Positions 16,625 through 25,122 of a stretch of 64,000 bases of DNA are shown here, in pieces (within the stretch, counting starts at the first letter, position 1; every line of letters starts with the position of its first letter). Origin of the DNA: Deltaproteobacteria bacterium (lineage in GTDB: Bacteria > Desulfobacterota > Desulfobacteria > Desulfobacterales > Desulfosarcinaceae); contig JAKALP010000009.1 in assembly GCA_021824175.1 (NCBI GenBank), positions 172,338-236,337 on the forward strand. The letters run 5' to 3'. The notes beneath the pieces were generated by a model. The model had not been told where the DNA came from and did not search any database. It saw only the letters and a program-made list of their open reading frames with translations. The position numbers and the translations under genes were made by a program.

Positions 16625-18436
16625 ATGGCGCAACAATTAGCAGACCGACGGGACCAGGACTTTGTGATCTGGGAGCAATTCGACAACGCAAAACTGCTTG
16701 AGAACGAACATTACCAAGGCTTTGATAAAAAGACCTGCGAGATGATCATCACCGAAGGCCGCAAAATCGCCCTCAAAGAGGTGCTGCCGACCATCCGGGA
16801 GGGCGACCTTGAAGGGGTGCAACTGGACAGCGGCGTGGTGACCACACCCCAGTCATTCAAAAGGGCGTTTGAACTGCTGCGGGATAATGACTGGGGCAAC
16901 CTCAGCGTGCCCAAGGAAATGGGCGGCCAGGGCGCTCCTCATTTCGTGGGCACCACGGTGGATGAATATCTGCTTTCCAATTGGCCCTTGATCGCCTATT
17001 TGACCACCGGCATCGGAACGGCCGGGATGATTCACAAATATGGTACCGAAGAACAAAGAAAAAAATATGTCCCTAAACTGGTGACTTCGCAATGGGCCGG
17101 AACCATGCTCCTGACGGAGCCCCAGGCCGGCTCCGATCTGGGGGCCATCGAATCATCGGCCAAAAGAAATGCGGACGGCACCTTCTCTTTAACCGGCAAC
17201 AAGATCTTCATCACCGCCGGCGAACACGATCTGGCCGAAAACATCATCCATCCCGTGCTGGCCCGCATCGAAGGCGCGCCGGCCGGCACCAAGGGCATCT
17301 CCATTTTTATTGTGCCGAAGTATTTGGTCAAGGATGACGGAACCATTGGCGCCCGAAACGACATCTGGTGCACGGGCGTGGAGCATAAGCACGGCATCCG
17401 GGCCAGCGCCACCTGCAGCATGACCATGGGGGCCAAAGGGGAGTGTCGGGGATACTTGCTGGGCAAGGAGAACCAGGGGCTTCCCATCATGTTCAACATG
17501 ATGAACGGCGCCAGAATGCATACGGCCCTGCAAGCCCTGGCCTACGGCTCGGCCTCATATCTGCTGGCGGTCAATTATGCCCGCGAGCGCATTCAGTCCC
17601 GGGAACTGGGCCAACCGGCCACCGCGCCGCCCGTGGCCATTATCCATCATCCCGATGTCCGGCGTAACCTGCTGTGGATGAAATCCTATGTGTGCGGTCT
17701 GAGAAGTTTCTTTCAATTCACCAACCTGTGCTCGGAAAAAGCCAAGCTGGCCGCAACCGAAGAGGAGCGGCAGCTCAATTCGGATCTGTTTGAACTGCTG
17801 ACGCCCATTGTAAAAAGCTACACCGCCAACAGAAGCTATGAGGTGTGTGTGCAAGCGATGCAGGTCTATGGCGGCGCCGGCTATACCCAGGACTATCTGG
17901 TGGAGCAATTTGTGCGGGATTGTAAAATCGTCTCCATTTACGAAGGCACCTGCGGCATCCAGGCAGCGGATCTGCTGGGAAGAAAACTGCCCATGAACAA
18001 AGGCCGGGCCTTCATGGCGCTTCTTAATGAAATGACCAAAACAGTGAATCAAGCCAAAGAGATGGATGCGCTGAAAGAGCTGGCCGCCAAAGCCGAAAAG
18101 CAAGTGGCCAAGCTGGGCGAAACAGCCATGACCGTGGGGATGAATGCCATGGACCCGAAGAAGTTTAAAACCGCTTTTGCGCACTCACTGCCCTTGTTGG
18201 ATGTGATCGGCGATACTCTCATGACCTGGATGCTGCTGTGGCGCGCGGTGACAGCCGCAAAAAAATTAGGGCTCAATGCCAATAAAAAAGATGTGGCCTT
18301 CTATAACGGACAAATCACCACGGCTCGCTTCTTTATAAAAACCGTGGTGCCGGCAAGCATCGGGAAAATGATGGGCATCCAAAGCATGAGCACGGCCGCC
18401 ATGGACATGGAGTCCGATGCCTTCGCGAGCCTGTAG
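16625..18436 (+). CDS. Acyl-CoA dehydrogenase (long form, about 600 residues)
   Basis: This 603-residue FAD enzyme would introduce a double bond into an acyl-CoA. It has the middle-domain motif MLLTEPQAGSDLGA at about 160-175, KIFITAGEHDL at about 195, the conserved YGGAGYTQDY near 418, and the catalytic-base segment SIYEGTCGIQ near 440. An extra C-terminal helical domain of about 140 residues marks the longer subgroup. It is the first gene after the sigma-54 promoter, with a strong ribosome binding site (GAAGGAGAAGAT). The next gene, a second dehydrogenase, starts 23 bp after its stop. The substrate is not readable from sequence; an alicyclic or aliphatic intermediate of the adjacent pathway is a reasonable guess. 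Confidence 0.93.
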   Translation: MAQQLADRRDQDFVIWEQFDNAKLLENEHYQGFDKKTCEMIITEGRKIALKEVLPTIREGDLEGVQLDSGVVTTPQSFKRAFELLRDNDWGNLSVPKEMGGQGAPHFVGTTVDEYLLSNWPLIAYLTTGIGTAGMIHKYGTEEQRKKYVPKLVTSQWAGTMLLTEPQAGSDLGAIESSAKRNADGTFSLTGNKIFITAGEHDLAENIIHPVLARIEGAPAGTKGISIFIVPKYLVKDDGTIGARNDIWCTGVEHKHGIRASATCSMTMGAKGECRGYLLGKENQGLPIMFNMMNGARMHTALQALAYGSASYLLAVNYARERIQSRELGQPATAPPVAIIHHPDVRRNLLWMKSYVCGLRSFFQFTNLCSEKAKLAATEEERQLNSDLFELLTPIVKSYTANRSYEVCVQAMQVYGGAGYTQDYLVEQFVRDCKIVSIYEGTCGIQAADLLGRKLPMNKGRAFMALLNEMTKTVNQAKEMDALKELAAKAEKQVAKLGETAMTVGMNAMDPKKFKTAFAHSLPLLDVIGDTLMTWMLLWRAVTAAKKLGLNANKKDVAFYNGQITTARFFIKTVVPASIGKMMGIQSMSTAAMDMESDAFASL

Positions 18437-18458
18437 AAATTTACAAAGGAAGGTAACC

Positions 18459-20174
18459 ATGAATTACTTACTGCAACCCAAGAAGTATCAACATCTCATG
18501 GCCGACGAGGGGTCGCGGGCCATTATGGACAAGACCATCGCCTTTTTTGAAGCCATCGGCAAGACCGCGCTGACCGAGCATTTTCACAAGAAGGTGTGGT
18601 ACAAAAACTTCGTGGATTTCGTCGGCCAAGAGCAGATCTTCGCCAAATTGCTCACGCCCAAGCAGTATGCTGACGGCGATCCGGATTGTCGCTGGGACAC
18701 GGCCCGCAATAATGAATACAGCGAACTTTTAGCTTTCTACGGCTCGGGCTACTGGTATTGCTTCCAGGTGAGCATCCTGGGCCTGGGGCCCATCTGGATG
18801 AGCGCCAATGAAGCGGCCAAGAAAAAGGCCGCCCGACTGCTCAAACAGGGCGCCATCTTTGCTTTCGGCTTGTCCGAGCGCGCCAAGGGCGCCGACATTT
18901 ACTCAACCGAAACCGCGCTCACCCCCAAAGGGGCGGGCGCTTGGGTCGCCAACGGCGAGAAGTACTACATCGGCAACGGCAACGAGGCCGAGATGGTCTC
19001 CACCTTCGGCAAGGTCAAGGACGGCACGGACGACTATGTTTTCTTCGTGACCAACTACAAGCACAAAGCCTACGAGCTGAAGAAAAACGTCATCTCCCAC
19101 CAACAGTACGTCTCCAACTTCGCCCTGCATGATTATCCCATCACTGAGGAAGATATCCTTTCCCGAGGCCCGCATGCCTGGGATTGCGCCTTGAACACCG
19201 TCAACATCGGCAAGTTCAATATCGGCCCGTGCTCCATCGGCATGGCCGAGCACAGCTTTTATGAAGCCATCACCCATGCCAGCAACCGCATCCTTTACGG
19301 CAAGCGGGTGACCGACATGCCCCATGTGCGCCGCAACTTCATGGAAGCCTGGCTGCGCTTGATGGGCATGAAGCTCTACCAGCGCCGGGCCACGGACTAC
19401 TTCCGCAATGCCTCGGAAAGCGACCGGCGCTATATGCTCTACAATCCCACCAGTAAAATGAAAGTGACCCTGCAATCCGAAGAAGTAATTAATCTGCTGT
19501 GGGATGTCATCGCCGCCAAGGGTTTTGAAAAAGACACTTACTTTTTCACGGCCACCAGCGAGGTACGCGGCCCCTCCAAGCTCGAAGGCACCGTGCACGT
19601 CAACGTGCAGTTGATCCGCAAGTTTATGCAAAACTACTTCTTCAAACCCCAAGCCTACGCCGAGATCCAGCCCGATTTCGCCCAGAAAGACGACCTGTTC
19701 ATCTTCAACCAGGGCCCCACCGGCGGCCTGGGCAAGGTGGCCTTCCACGATTACCGGCCCATTTTCGAAGCCTTTGCCCATCTGCCCAATGTCAAACGGT
19801 TCATGGCGCAGATCGAACGCTTCAAGGAGCTGCTGGAAAAGGCCGGGCCCGACAAAGAACAGGACCGGGATTCTTCCTTCTCACTTCCCTTGGGCGAGAT
19901 GTTCTCCGTGGTGGTTTATGGCCAGCTGATCCTGGAGCAGTGCCAAATCAGCGGCATTGACAGCGATATTGTCAACCAGATGTTCGAATTCATGGTGCGC
20001 GATTTTGCCCGCTTTGCCCTGCAGATCTACGGCATGCACAACACCAGAGACGAGCAGCGCGTCTTCTGCAAGGAGATCATGCTGATCAAATCCGAAGGAG
20101 ACAATGCCCAGTATGACCGGGTATGGGAGAAGTATGTGGCTTCGCTGAGCGGAGAGTATGAGATGAACCCTTAG
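18459..20174 (+). CDS. Second acyl-CoA dehydrogenase-family protein
   Basis: This 571-residue paralogue is distant from its neighbour. The acyl-CoA dehydrogenase middle domain is seen in FAFGLSERAKGADIYSTE followed by GEKYYIGNGNEAEM. An all-helical C-terminal half follows, including RILYGKRVTDMPHVRRNF. The canonical YEGT catalytic segment of the first protein is not obvious, so the base may be elsewhere or the reaction may differ. The start at 18459 follows AAAGGAAGGTAACC; an in-frame ATG at 18417 lies inside the preceding gene. It is cotranscribed with the first dehydrogenase. Confidence 0.88.
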   Translation: MNYLLQPKKYQHLMADEGSRAIMDKTIAFFEAIGKTALTEHFHKKVWYKNFVDFVGQEQIFAKLLTPKQYADGDPDCRWDTARNNEYSELLAFYGSGYWYCFQVSILGLGPIWMSANEAAKKKAARLLKQGAIFAFGLSERAKGADIYSTETALTPKGAGAWVANGEKYYIGNGNEAEMVSTFGKVKDGTDDYVFFVTNYKHKAYELKKNVISHQQYVSNFALHDYPITEEDILSRGPHAWDCALNTVNIGKFNIGPCSIGMAEHSFYEAITHASNRILYGKRVTDMPHVRRNFMEAWLRLMGMKLYQRRATDYFRNASESDRRYMLYNPTSKMKVTLQSEEVINLLWDVIAAKGFEKDTYFFTATSEVRGPSKLEGTVHVNVQLIRKFMQNYFFKPQAYAEIQPDFAQKDDLFIFNQGPTGGLGKVAFHDYRPIFEAFAHLPNVKRFMAQIERFKELLEKAGPDKEQDRDSSFSLPLGEMFSVVVYGQLILEQCQISGIDSDIVNQMFEFMVRDFARFALQIYGMHNTRDEQRVFCKEIMLIKSEGDNAQYDRVWEKYVASLSGEYEMNP

Positions 20175-20181
20175 AAAGAGA

Positions 20182-20363
20182 CGTTGGCCCGTGTGCCCGT
20201 TTGCCCGTTAGCCCGTTGTCTTACTGGAGGTGTCTCGCGTTTGTTTATCCTAAGTGCTTCTTGGATAAGACTGCTCGCGACCTCTTATAGTCAGGAGATC
20301 GTGATTCGTTTCACGGGCCAACGGGCAAACGGGCTAACGGGCAAACGGGCACAAGGGCAAACG
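20182..20363. repeat. Facing octamer arrays (AACGGGCC family) after the dehydrogenases
   Basis: The left array 20182-20218 (TTGGCCCG, TTTGCCCG, TTAGCCCG words) faces the right array 20312-20363 (CACGGGCC, AACGGGCA, AACGGGCT words, period 8). The 90-bp interval contains a small hairpin (TTATCC pairing with GGATAA). Together the arrays could fold into one long stem in the transcript just after the dehydrogenase stop. Confidence 0.8.
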
Positions 20364-20389
20364 ATTTTTAACGCTTTAGGAGCATGAAG

Positions 20390-21496
20390 ATGTCGCAAGA
20401 TATATATTATCAGTTGCGCAAACGCATCGACGAATACGCGCTCGGTTTTCCCGCCACCCAATCCGGTGTGGAAATCAAAATACTGCAACACCTTTTCTCC
20501 GAAGCAGAGGCCGACCTCTACCTGCACCTCAGTAGAAGCCTGGAGCCCATGACCGTTATTGCCAAGCGTGCCGGACGGAGCGAAGCTGAAACCGCGGCCA
20601 TGCTGGAGGCGATGACGGCCAAAGGGGTGACCTTCCCCAAGATTTTGGGAGAGAAGAAGTTTTACGCTGCCGCGCCCTTCATGCACGGTTTTTTCGAAAA
20701 CAATGCCTGGATGCAAGAGGACCGCGTATTGGCCGAACTGATGGAAGCGTATCTCACCAAAGGTTTCGTGCCCAAGGGCAAGGCCCTCAGGACCATTCCG
20801 GTCCAGGCCAGCGTCAAAGAGGCCAAATCGGTGATGCCTTTTGATGATGTGGTGAAGATCCTGCAATCCAAGGAGCGCATCGGCGTGATGCCCTGCCCCT
20901 GCAACAAGCACATGCAAGCGCTGGATCGGGCGTGCGGCAGACCTACCGAGGTGTGTATCGGATTCGACTTCTATGCGGAGTACTGCATCGAAGGGCTCGG
21001 CGTTGGGCGCTGGATCGACCGCCAGGAGGCCATGGCTATCCTGAAGCGGGCCGACGCGGCTGGCCTCGTGCACCAGATCGGCGGCAACAGCGAAAACACC
21101 GAGTGCCTCTGCAACTGCTGCCCGGACTGCTGCGGCTCCCTGCGTTTGATCAAACAGATGCCGGCGCCATCCAAAGTTGCGGGCTCCAACTTTTTTGCTC
21201 AATTGTCTAGAGAAGATTGTACTAGCTGCGAAACCTGCATCGAGCGTTGCCCTATGGGCGCATTAGCCATGACGGACGAGGGATTGTCCCTGAACAGCCT
21301 CCGCTGTATTGGCTGCGGCCTGTGCGGCACGGGCTGCCCGGCCGGAGCTATTGCATTGGTACAGAAGGATGCGGCCAAGCCCAATACCTTGCCACCGCCC
21401 GAAAAAGCCATCTTCATGAAGCCAAGCCTTGATTTTGAAGCCGATATCAGACAATGGATAGATCATAGCTGTTTACTGCAAGCTATCTCAAAATAA
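20390..21496 (+). CDS. Paralogous winged-helix / Cys-rich / 2[4Fe-4S] ferredoxin fusion
   Basis: About 368 residues with the same three-part layout as the protein at 12258. An N-terminal helical winged-helix-like part ends before about residue 130. A Cys-rich domain has MPCPCNKH, RACGRPTEVC and CNCCPDCC. Two ferredoxin motifs follow, CTSCETCIERC and CIGCGLCGTGC. The AGGAG box at 20378-20382 sits 7 nt from the ATG at 20390 but only 1 nt from the ATG at 20384, so the second ATG is preferred. The last codons (LQAISK and stop) come from the left arm of the palindromic element, suggesting the original C-terminus was replaced by the insertion. It is a likely electron carrier for the acyl-CoA enzymes beside it. 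Confidence 0.8.
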   Translation: MSQDIYYQLRKRIDEYALGFPATQSGVEIKILQHLFSEAEADLYLHLSRSLEPMTVIAKRAGRSEAETAAMLEAMTAKGVTFPKILGEKKFYAAAPFMHGFFENNAWMQEDRVLAELMEAYLTKGFVPKGKALRTIPVQASVKEAKSVMPFDDVVKILQSKERIGVMPCPCNKHMQALDRACGRPTEVCIGFDFYAEYCIEGLGVGRWIDRQEAMAILKRADAAGLVHQIGGNSENTECLCNCCPDCCGSLRLIKQMPAPSKVAGSNFFAQLSREDCTSCETCIERCPMGALAMTDEGLSLNSLRCIGCGLCGTGCPAGAIALVQKDAAKPNTLPPPEKAIFMKPSLDFEADIRQWIDHSCLLQAISK

Positions 21497-21619
21497 TCTT
21501 TTGGCCCAAACTCTTTGCGGAGGCAAATTTTAAATCCTCTAAATACTTCAGTATGTCTGCGGTTTAAAATTTGCCTCCGCCGCGATTTTAGCCCAAAATC
21601 TCTATTTTGAGATAGCTTG
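21479..21619. repeat. 140-bp palindromic element, copy 2
   Basis: The ends CAAGCTATCTCAAAATA and TATTTTGAGATAGCTTG are perfect 17-bp inverted repeats, and the inner arms GGAGGCAAATTTTAAA and TTTAAAATTTGCCTCC also pair perfectly. The left arm overlaps the last codons of the ferredoxin fusion gene and supplies its stop codon. The element ends 32 bp before the enoyl-CoA hydratase ATG, the same spacing as copy 1 has to its downstream gene. Confidence 0.8.
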
Positions 21620-21651
21620 TATTTTCGCTACACAATTAAGGAGGGGTTTAA

Positions 21652-22434
21652 ATGGCATTCAATTACGAAAAACTGACAGTGGAACAAGACGGCATGGTGG
21701 TGGTGGCCGCCATCAACCACCCGCCGGCCAATTCCATGGGCCAGGGCGTTTTGAGGGATTTAAACGATCTGCTGGACAAATGCGAGCACGATGACACTGT
21801 GCGCGTCATCATCATCACCGGCACCGGCTCCAAACTCTTTTCCGCTGGCGCGGATATTACCGAATTCGCGGGCTATCAGGCCGGCAAGGTGCCCGAATAT
21901 GACGGTAATCAGATTTACTTCAAAATCGAAAATTATCCCAAAGTAATTATCGCCGCCTTGCAGGGCAGCGCCTTTGGCGGCGGCCTGGAACTGGCCTGTG
22001 TCTGCCATCTGCGCATCATGGCCGAAGAAGCCAGTCTGGGTCTGCCCGAGGTCAAGCTGGGATTGAATCCGGGTTGGGGCGGCACCCAGCGTCTGCCGCG
22101 CTTCATCGGCAAGACCAAGGCTTTGGAGCTGATGCTCACCGGCGATTTCATGCCGGCCAAGGAGGCGCTGGCGCTGGGCCTTCTAAACAAAGTCGTTCCC
22201 GGCGCCGAAGTCTTAAATACGGCCAAGAAACTGGCCAAGAAACTGGCTGCCGGCGCGCCGGTGGCCCAGCGCGAAATCATGAAAGCGGTCCGCCTGGGTC
22301 TGGAAACCAATCTCCATGAAGGGGTCACCAAGATCGAGCAGGCCGCCAGCAAAGCGCTGCTCTTCACCGAAGATTTCAAGGAGGGCGCCAAAGCTTTTCT
22401 CGAAAAGCGCGCCCCCAATTTCAAGGGCCGGTAA
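21652..22434 (+). CDS. Enoyl-CoA hydratase (crotonase family)
   Basis: This 260-residue crotonase-fold protein has the oxyanion-hole segments FSAGADITEFA near residue 62 and ALQGSAFGGGLELAC near 103. A Glu of the hydratase pair is in LPEVKLGLNPGWGGTQRLPR. It would hydrate a trans-enoyl-CoA. The start follows AAGGAGGGGTTTAA. It is probably the last gene of the acyl-CoA operon and is followed by a strong terminator at 22486-22529. Ring-hydrolase members of the fold also exist, but this one looks like a standard hydratase. Confidence 0.92.
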   Translation: MAFNYEKLTVEQDGMVVVAAINHPPANSMGQGVLRDLNDLLDKCEHDDTVRVIIITGTGSKLFSAGADITEFAGYQAGKVPEYDGNQIYFKIENYPKVIIAALQGSAFGGGLELACVCHLRIMAEEASLGLPEVKLGLNPGWGGTQRLPRFIGKTKALELMLTGDFMPAKEALALGLLNKVVPGAEVLNTAKKLAKKLAAGAPVAQREIMKAVRLGLETNLHEGVTKIEQAASKALLFTEDFKEGAKAFLEKRAPNFKGR

Positions 22435-22485
22435 CGGCCGCCTGAAGTTTTGGATCATTTGGAACAACACTCCCAATTAGGGCAC

Positions 22486-22529
22486 AGCCCCCTTGCTTTT
22501 GGCCAAAACCTGTAAGGGGGCTCTTTTCT
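22486..22529 (+). terminator. Intrinsic terminator after the enoyl-CoA hydratase gene
   Basis: The arm AGCCCCCTT (22486-22494) pairs with AAGGGGGCT (22514-22522), with further pairing inside the loop (TTTTGGCCAAAA). CTTTTCTC follows. It marks the end of the acyl-CoA operon. Confidence 0.8.
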
Positions 22530-22577
22530 CAGGCCGCCATAGATTTACTTCTTTGTCACTTGCCCCAAATAAGAGTG

Positions 22578-22603
22578 AGCCCCCAACGACTCGATTGGGG
22601 GCT
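22578..22603. repeat. Second GC-rich hairpin
   Basis: AGCCCCCAA pairs with TTGGGGGCT around loop CGACTCGA. It resembles the stem of the terminator 60 bp upstream but lacks a T tract, so it may be a REP-like palindrome or a backup terminator. Confidence 0.6.
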
Positions 22604-22685
22604 GCTCCAAGGTATCTCAAAAGAAGTCATTCCAAATTTAATCTGGATCTTGCGCACCCCCGAGGTTACCGGCCGCCGGGACATG

Positions 22686-22754
22686 TCACTCAATGAGGCG
22701 CTCGAATTGGGACATGTCGCGGTCGCGCATGATCTTCATCGAATGCTTTACACA
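22686..22754 (-). pseudogene. C-terminal scrap of an unidentified protein, possibly from an insertion sequence
   Basis: Read on the minus strand, about 22 codons end in a plausible protein tail (MKIMRDRDMSQFERLIE and stop). No start or upstream part is present. GGGACATGTC words flank it at 22678 and 22709, and one more occurs at 9093. This looks like the remnant of a mobile-element gene, but the family is not recognised. Confidence 0.3.
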
Positions 22755-23075
22755 TAATTTCAGATGAATAATTTCCGGTCATTTTTGGCACCTCCGTTGC
22801 ATTTGATATACTTTTTGGGTTTGGTTCAAAAGAGTGCCTTCCACCCAAGCGCCATCAACTTAATCAGTTTAACGTAAACATACGGCCGGGATAAATGTGG
22901 GGTCGGGCAGTATTTCGGACGAAGGCCTGTCATGTCCGCGCTGACAGAAATCCGGGCCCTGTTGATGCCATCGTGCAGGGTACCTGCCGCAGTTTGTCCC
23001 TTATTTAGGCCAGACGGACATGATGAAACAATGCCCCGATACGTGAGATGGCTTGTAACAAGAAAGGAGAAAAGG

Positions 23076-25079
23076 ATGAAGAAAGTCGATAGAAGAAGAA
23101 AGCAATCGTCTTTGGCGGAATTTTATCAATCGGCCATGCTGATCTTCATGATGCTGCTAATGACCGCCGCCTTTTCCGGTTGCAGCGGCAAGTTTAACGG
23201 CGGCACGCCGGTGGCCGGTCTTTCTTACAAGACCCAAACTTGCGCGGGCACCACGGAGGCGGACGGCGCCTTTCATTTTCTTCCCGATGAGACGATTACC
23301 TTCGCCATCGGCGATCTGGTCCTGGGATCGGCCGTGGTCGGGGAGAGTATGTCTCCCATCAACTTGGTCACCGGCGCGGTCGACGCGAACAATCCAAGCG
23401 TTAACAACATCAGTGCTTTGCTTCAGACCCTGGACGAGGATGGCCACCTGAACAACGGCATCCGGATCACCAAAGAGATTGCCAAGATCGTGGGCAAGTA
23501 TGCCCTCAATTTCAATCAGACCACGGCTGGTTTTGCCGCTGACCCCAATGTGGCGGCCCTTTTGGCGGAGCTTAATGCCGCCGGGGTTTTCACGGACACC
23601 GATCCGCGCCCTCGAACGCTGCTCAGCGCGGCCGCGGCTCGGGAACTGTTGACCCGGGGGCTGGGCGAGCGCAATACGGTGGAAACCACCCAGGGGGTTT
23701 TGAAGGGGTATGCCGCGGATAAAAACACCTGGCAGTATTTGGGCATTCCCTATGCCAAGCCGCCCATCGGAGATCTGCGCTGGCGTCCGCCGCAGCCGCC
23801 GAAATGCTGGAAGGGCGTGCGGGAAGCCGTAGCCTGGGGCGATCAGGCCGCCCAGAGTCCAACCTTTCAAGCTTACGGCGAGGGCGGCATGAGCGAAGAC
23901 TGCCTCTACCTCAACGTGAGCGCGCCCAAGGATGTCAAAGATCTTCCAGTCATGGTGTGGTTCCACGGCGGCGCCTTTACTATTCTCACCGGCAATACCA
24001 AGGGCTATAACAACGTTACCGGTCTTCCCACCAAGGGCGTGGTGTTGGTGACGGTATGCCATCGTCTGGGGCCCTTTGGTTATCTGTCCCATCCATGGCT
24101 TGTGGAAGAATCCGAGTATGGGGGATCAGGCAATTATGGCCAGATGGATCTGGTAATGGCCCTGGAGTGGGTACAGGATAACATTGCCGCCTTTGGCGGG
24201 GACCCGAATAACGTGACCATCTTCGGCCAATCGGGCGGCGGCGGCAAGGTGGCCTCTTTGATGACATCGCCCATGGCCGCGGGACTATTTCATAAGGCCG
24301 TCGTCATGGCCGGCGTTACTGAACTGCTGCCCTCCATTCCCGAAGAATCCATTGCCGCCAACGAAGCGGTGGGAATTGACTTGTTCAACCGCCTGGGCGT
24401 CATAAATCTTGCGGAGGCCCGCGCCCTGCCGTGGACTGCCATCGTGCAATCGGATACTGATGCCGGCATCCCACGGGAAATCTACCGGCCCACGATTGAT
24501 TATTACTACCTTTCCGAAACCTATTATGACACGGTGGTCAACGGCCAGCCCGGCGACGTTCCACTGCTGATCGGCTGCACGGCCGCGGACTACCCGACCA
24601 TCATCGCCGGCATGAAGCAACAGATGCCCCTGCGGGGCACCTACAGCAAGTCCGATCTCTTTGTTTACAAATTCAATCGCGTGCCCGTGGGTTGGAGAGA
24701 GATGGGGCTGATTGCCAATCACGGCGGAGAGATCCCCTATCTCTTCAACTACCCGGCCACCTTCGTCAACAATTACTACTTCAACCTCGTGCTTGACCCG
24801 GCCACTGGCAAGCGCCCCGTGATCGGCGACCTGAACGGCAACGGGGTAACCGGCACGGCCGGAGACACCGCGGATGTCGCCATTTCCATGAAGTGGGGGG
24901 CCGAAGATGCGGCCATGGCGCAGACCACCATGCAGATCTGGACCAACTTCGCCAAAACCGGCAATCCCAGCATTTCCGGGGTCGAGTGGCCGGCCTATAC
25001 GACTGAAAACGATGCCTATGTGGAGATCGGTCCGGATGCTGTGACGGTGAAGAGCGGTCTGGATACCGCATTTCCGTGA
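23076..25079 (+). CDS. Exported type B carboxylesterase with N-terminal accessory domain, lipoprotein
   Basis: About 667 residues. The start at 23076 follows AAAGGAGAAAAGG; the ATG at 22932 is rejected because it lacks a ribosome binding site. A signal with lipobox AFSGC near residue 34 predicts an outer-membrane or surface lipoprotein. An accessory domain of about 150 residues (starting GTPVAGLSYKTQT, then ETITFAIGDLVLG) precedes the alpha/beta-hydrolase. The esterase has the nucleophile elbow FGQSGGGG, the N-terminal GIPYAKPP and WFHGGAF oxyanion segments, and the acid/His part HGGEIPYLFN. A Ca-loop-like DLNGNGVTGTAGDTAD lies near the C-terminus. The next gene is its tandem paralogue, 43 bp away. 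Substrate unknown; ester-containing extracellular material is likely. Confidence 0.87.
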   Translation: MKKVDRRRKQSSLAEFYQSAMLIFMMLLMTAAFSGCSGKFNGGTPVAGLSYKTQTCAGTTEADGAFHFLPDETITFAIGDLVLGSAVVGESMSPINLVTGAVDANNPSVNNISALLQTLDEDGHLNNGIRITKEIAKIVGKYALNFNQTTAGFAADPNVAALLAELNAAGVFTDTDPRPRTLLSAAAARELLTRGLGERNTVETTQGVLKGYAADKNTWQYLGIPYAKPPIGDLRWRPPQPPKCWKGVREAVAWGDQAAQSPTFQAYGEGGMSEDCLYLNVSAPKDVKDLPVMVWFHGGAFTILTGNTKGYNNVTGLPTKGVVLVTVCHRLGPFGYLSHPWLVEESEYGGSGNYGQMDLVMALEWVQDNIAAFGGDPNNVTIFGQSGGGGKVASLMTSPMAAGLFHKAVVMAGVTELLPSIPEESIAANEAVGIDLFNRLGVINLAEARALPWTAIVQSDTDAGIPREIYRPTIDYYYLSETYYDTVVNGQPGDVPLLIGCTAADYPTIIAGMKQQMPLRGTYSKSDLFVYKFNRVPVGWREMGLIANHGGEIPYLFNYPATFVNNYYFNLVLDPATGKRPVIGDLNGNGVTGTAGDTADVAISMKWGAEDAAMAQTTMQIWTNFAKTGNPSISGVEWPAYTTENDAYVEIGPDAVTVKSGLDTAFP

Positions 25080-25122
25080 TGAAGCAAAACAAAAACCTCC
25101 AACCCATAGGAGCACAAAACCC

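Larger units (their letters stand above)
22435..23075. other. 641-bp gap: two hairpins and an insertion-sequence scrap
   Basis: The gap contains the terminator at 22486-22529, a second GC-rich hairpin at 22578-22603 and a short minus-strand protein remnant at 22686-22754. Ends resembling the palindromic element occur at 22608-22625 (CAAGGTATCTCAAAAGAA) and 23044-23055 (TGAGATGGCTTG). I see no intact gene. Confidence 0.5.

Noticed and set aside
20312..20363. CRISPR array
   Set aside because: The 8-bp units are degenerate and contiguous, with no 25-40 bp spacers and no cas genes nearby.
22932..23075. Upstream extension of the first esterase
   Set aside because: The ATG at 22932 lacks a ribosome binding site and would place about 48 non-conserved residues before a good signal peptide; 23076 has AAAGGAG at proper spacing.
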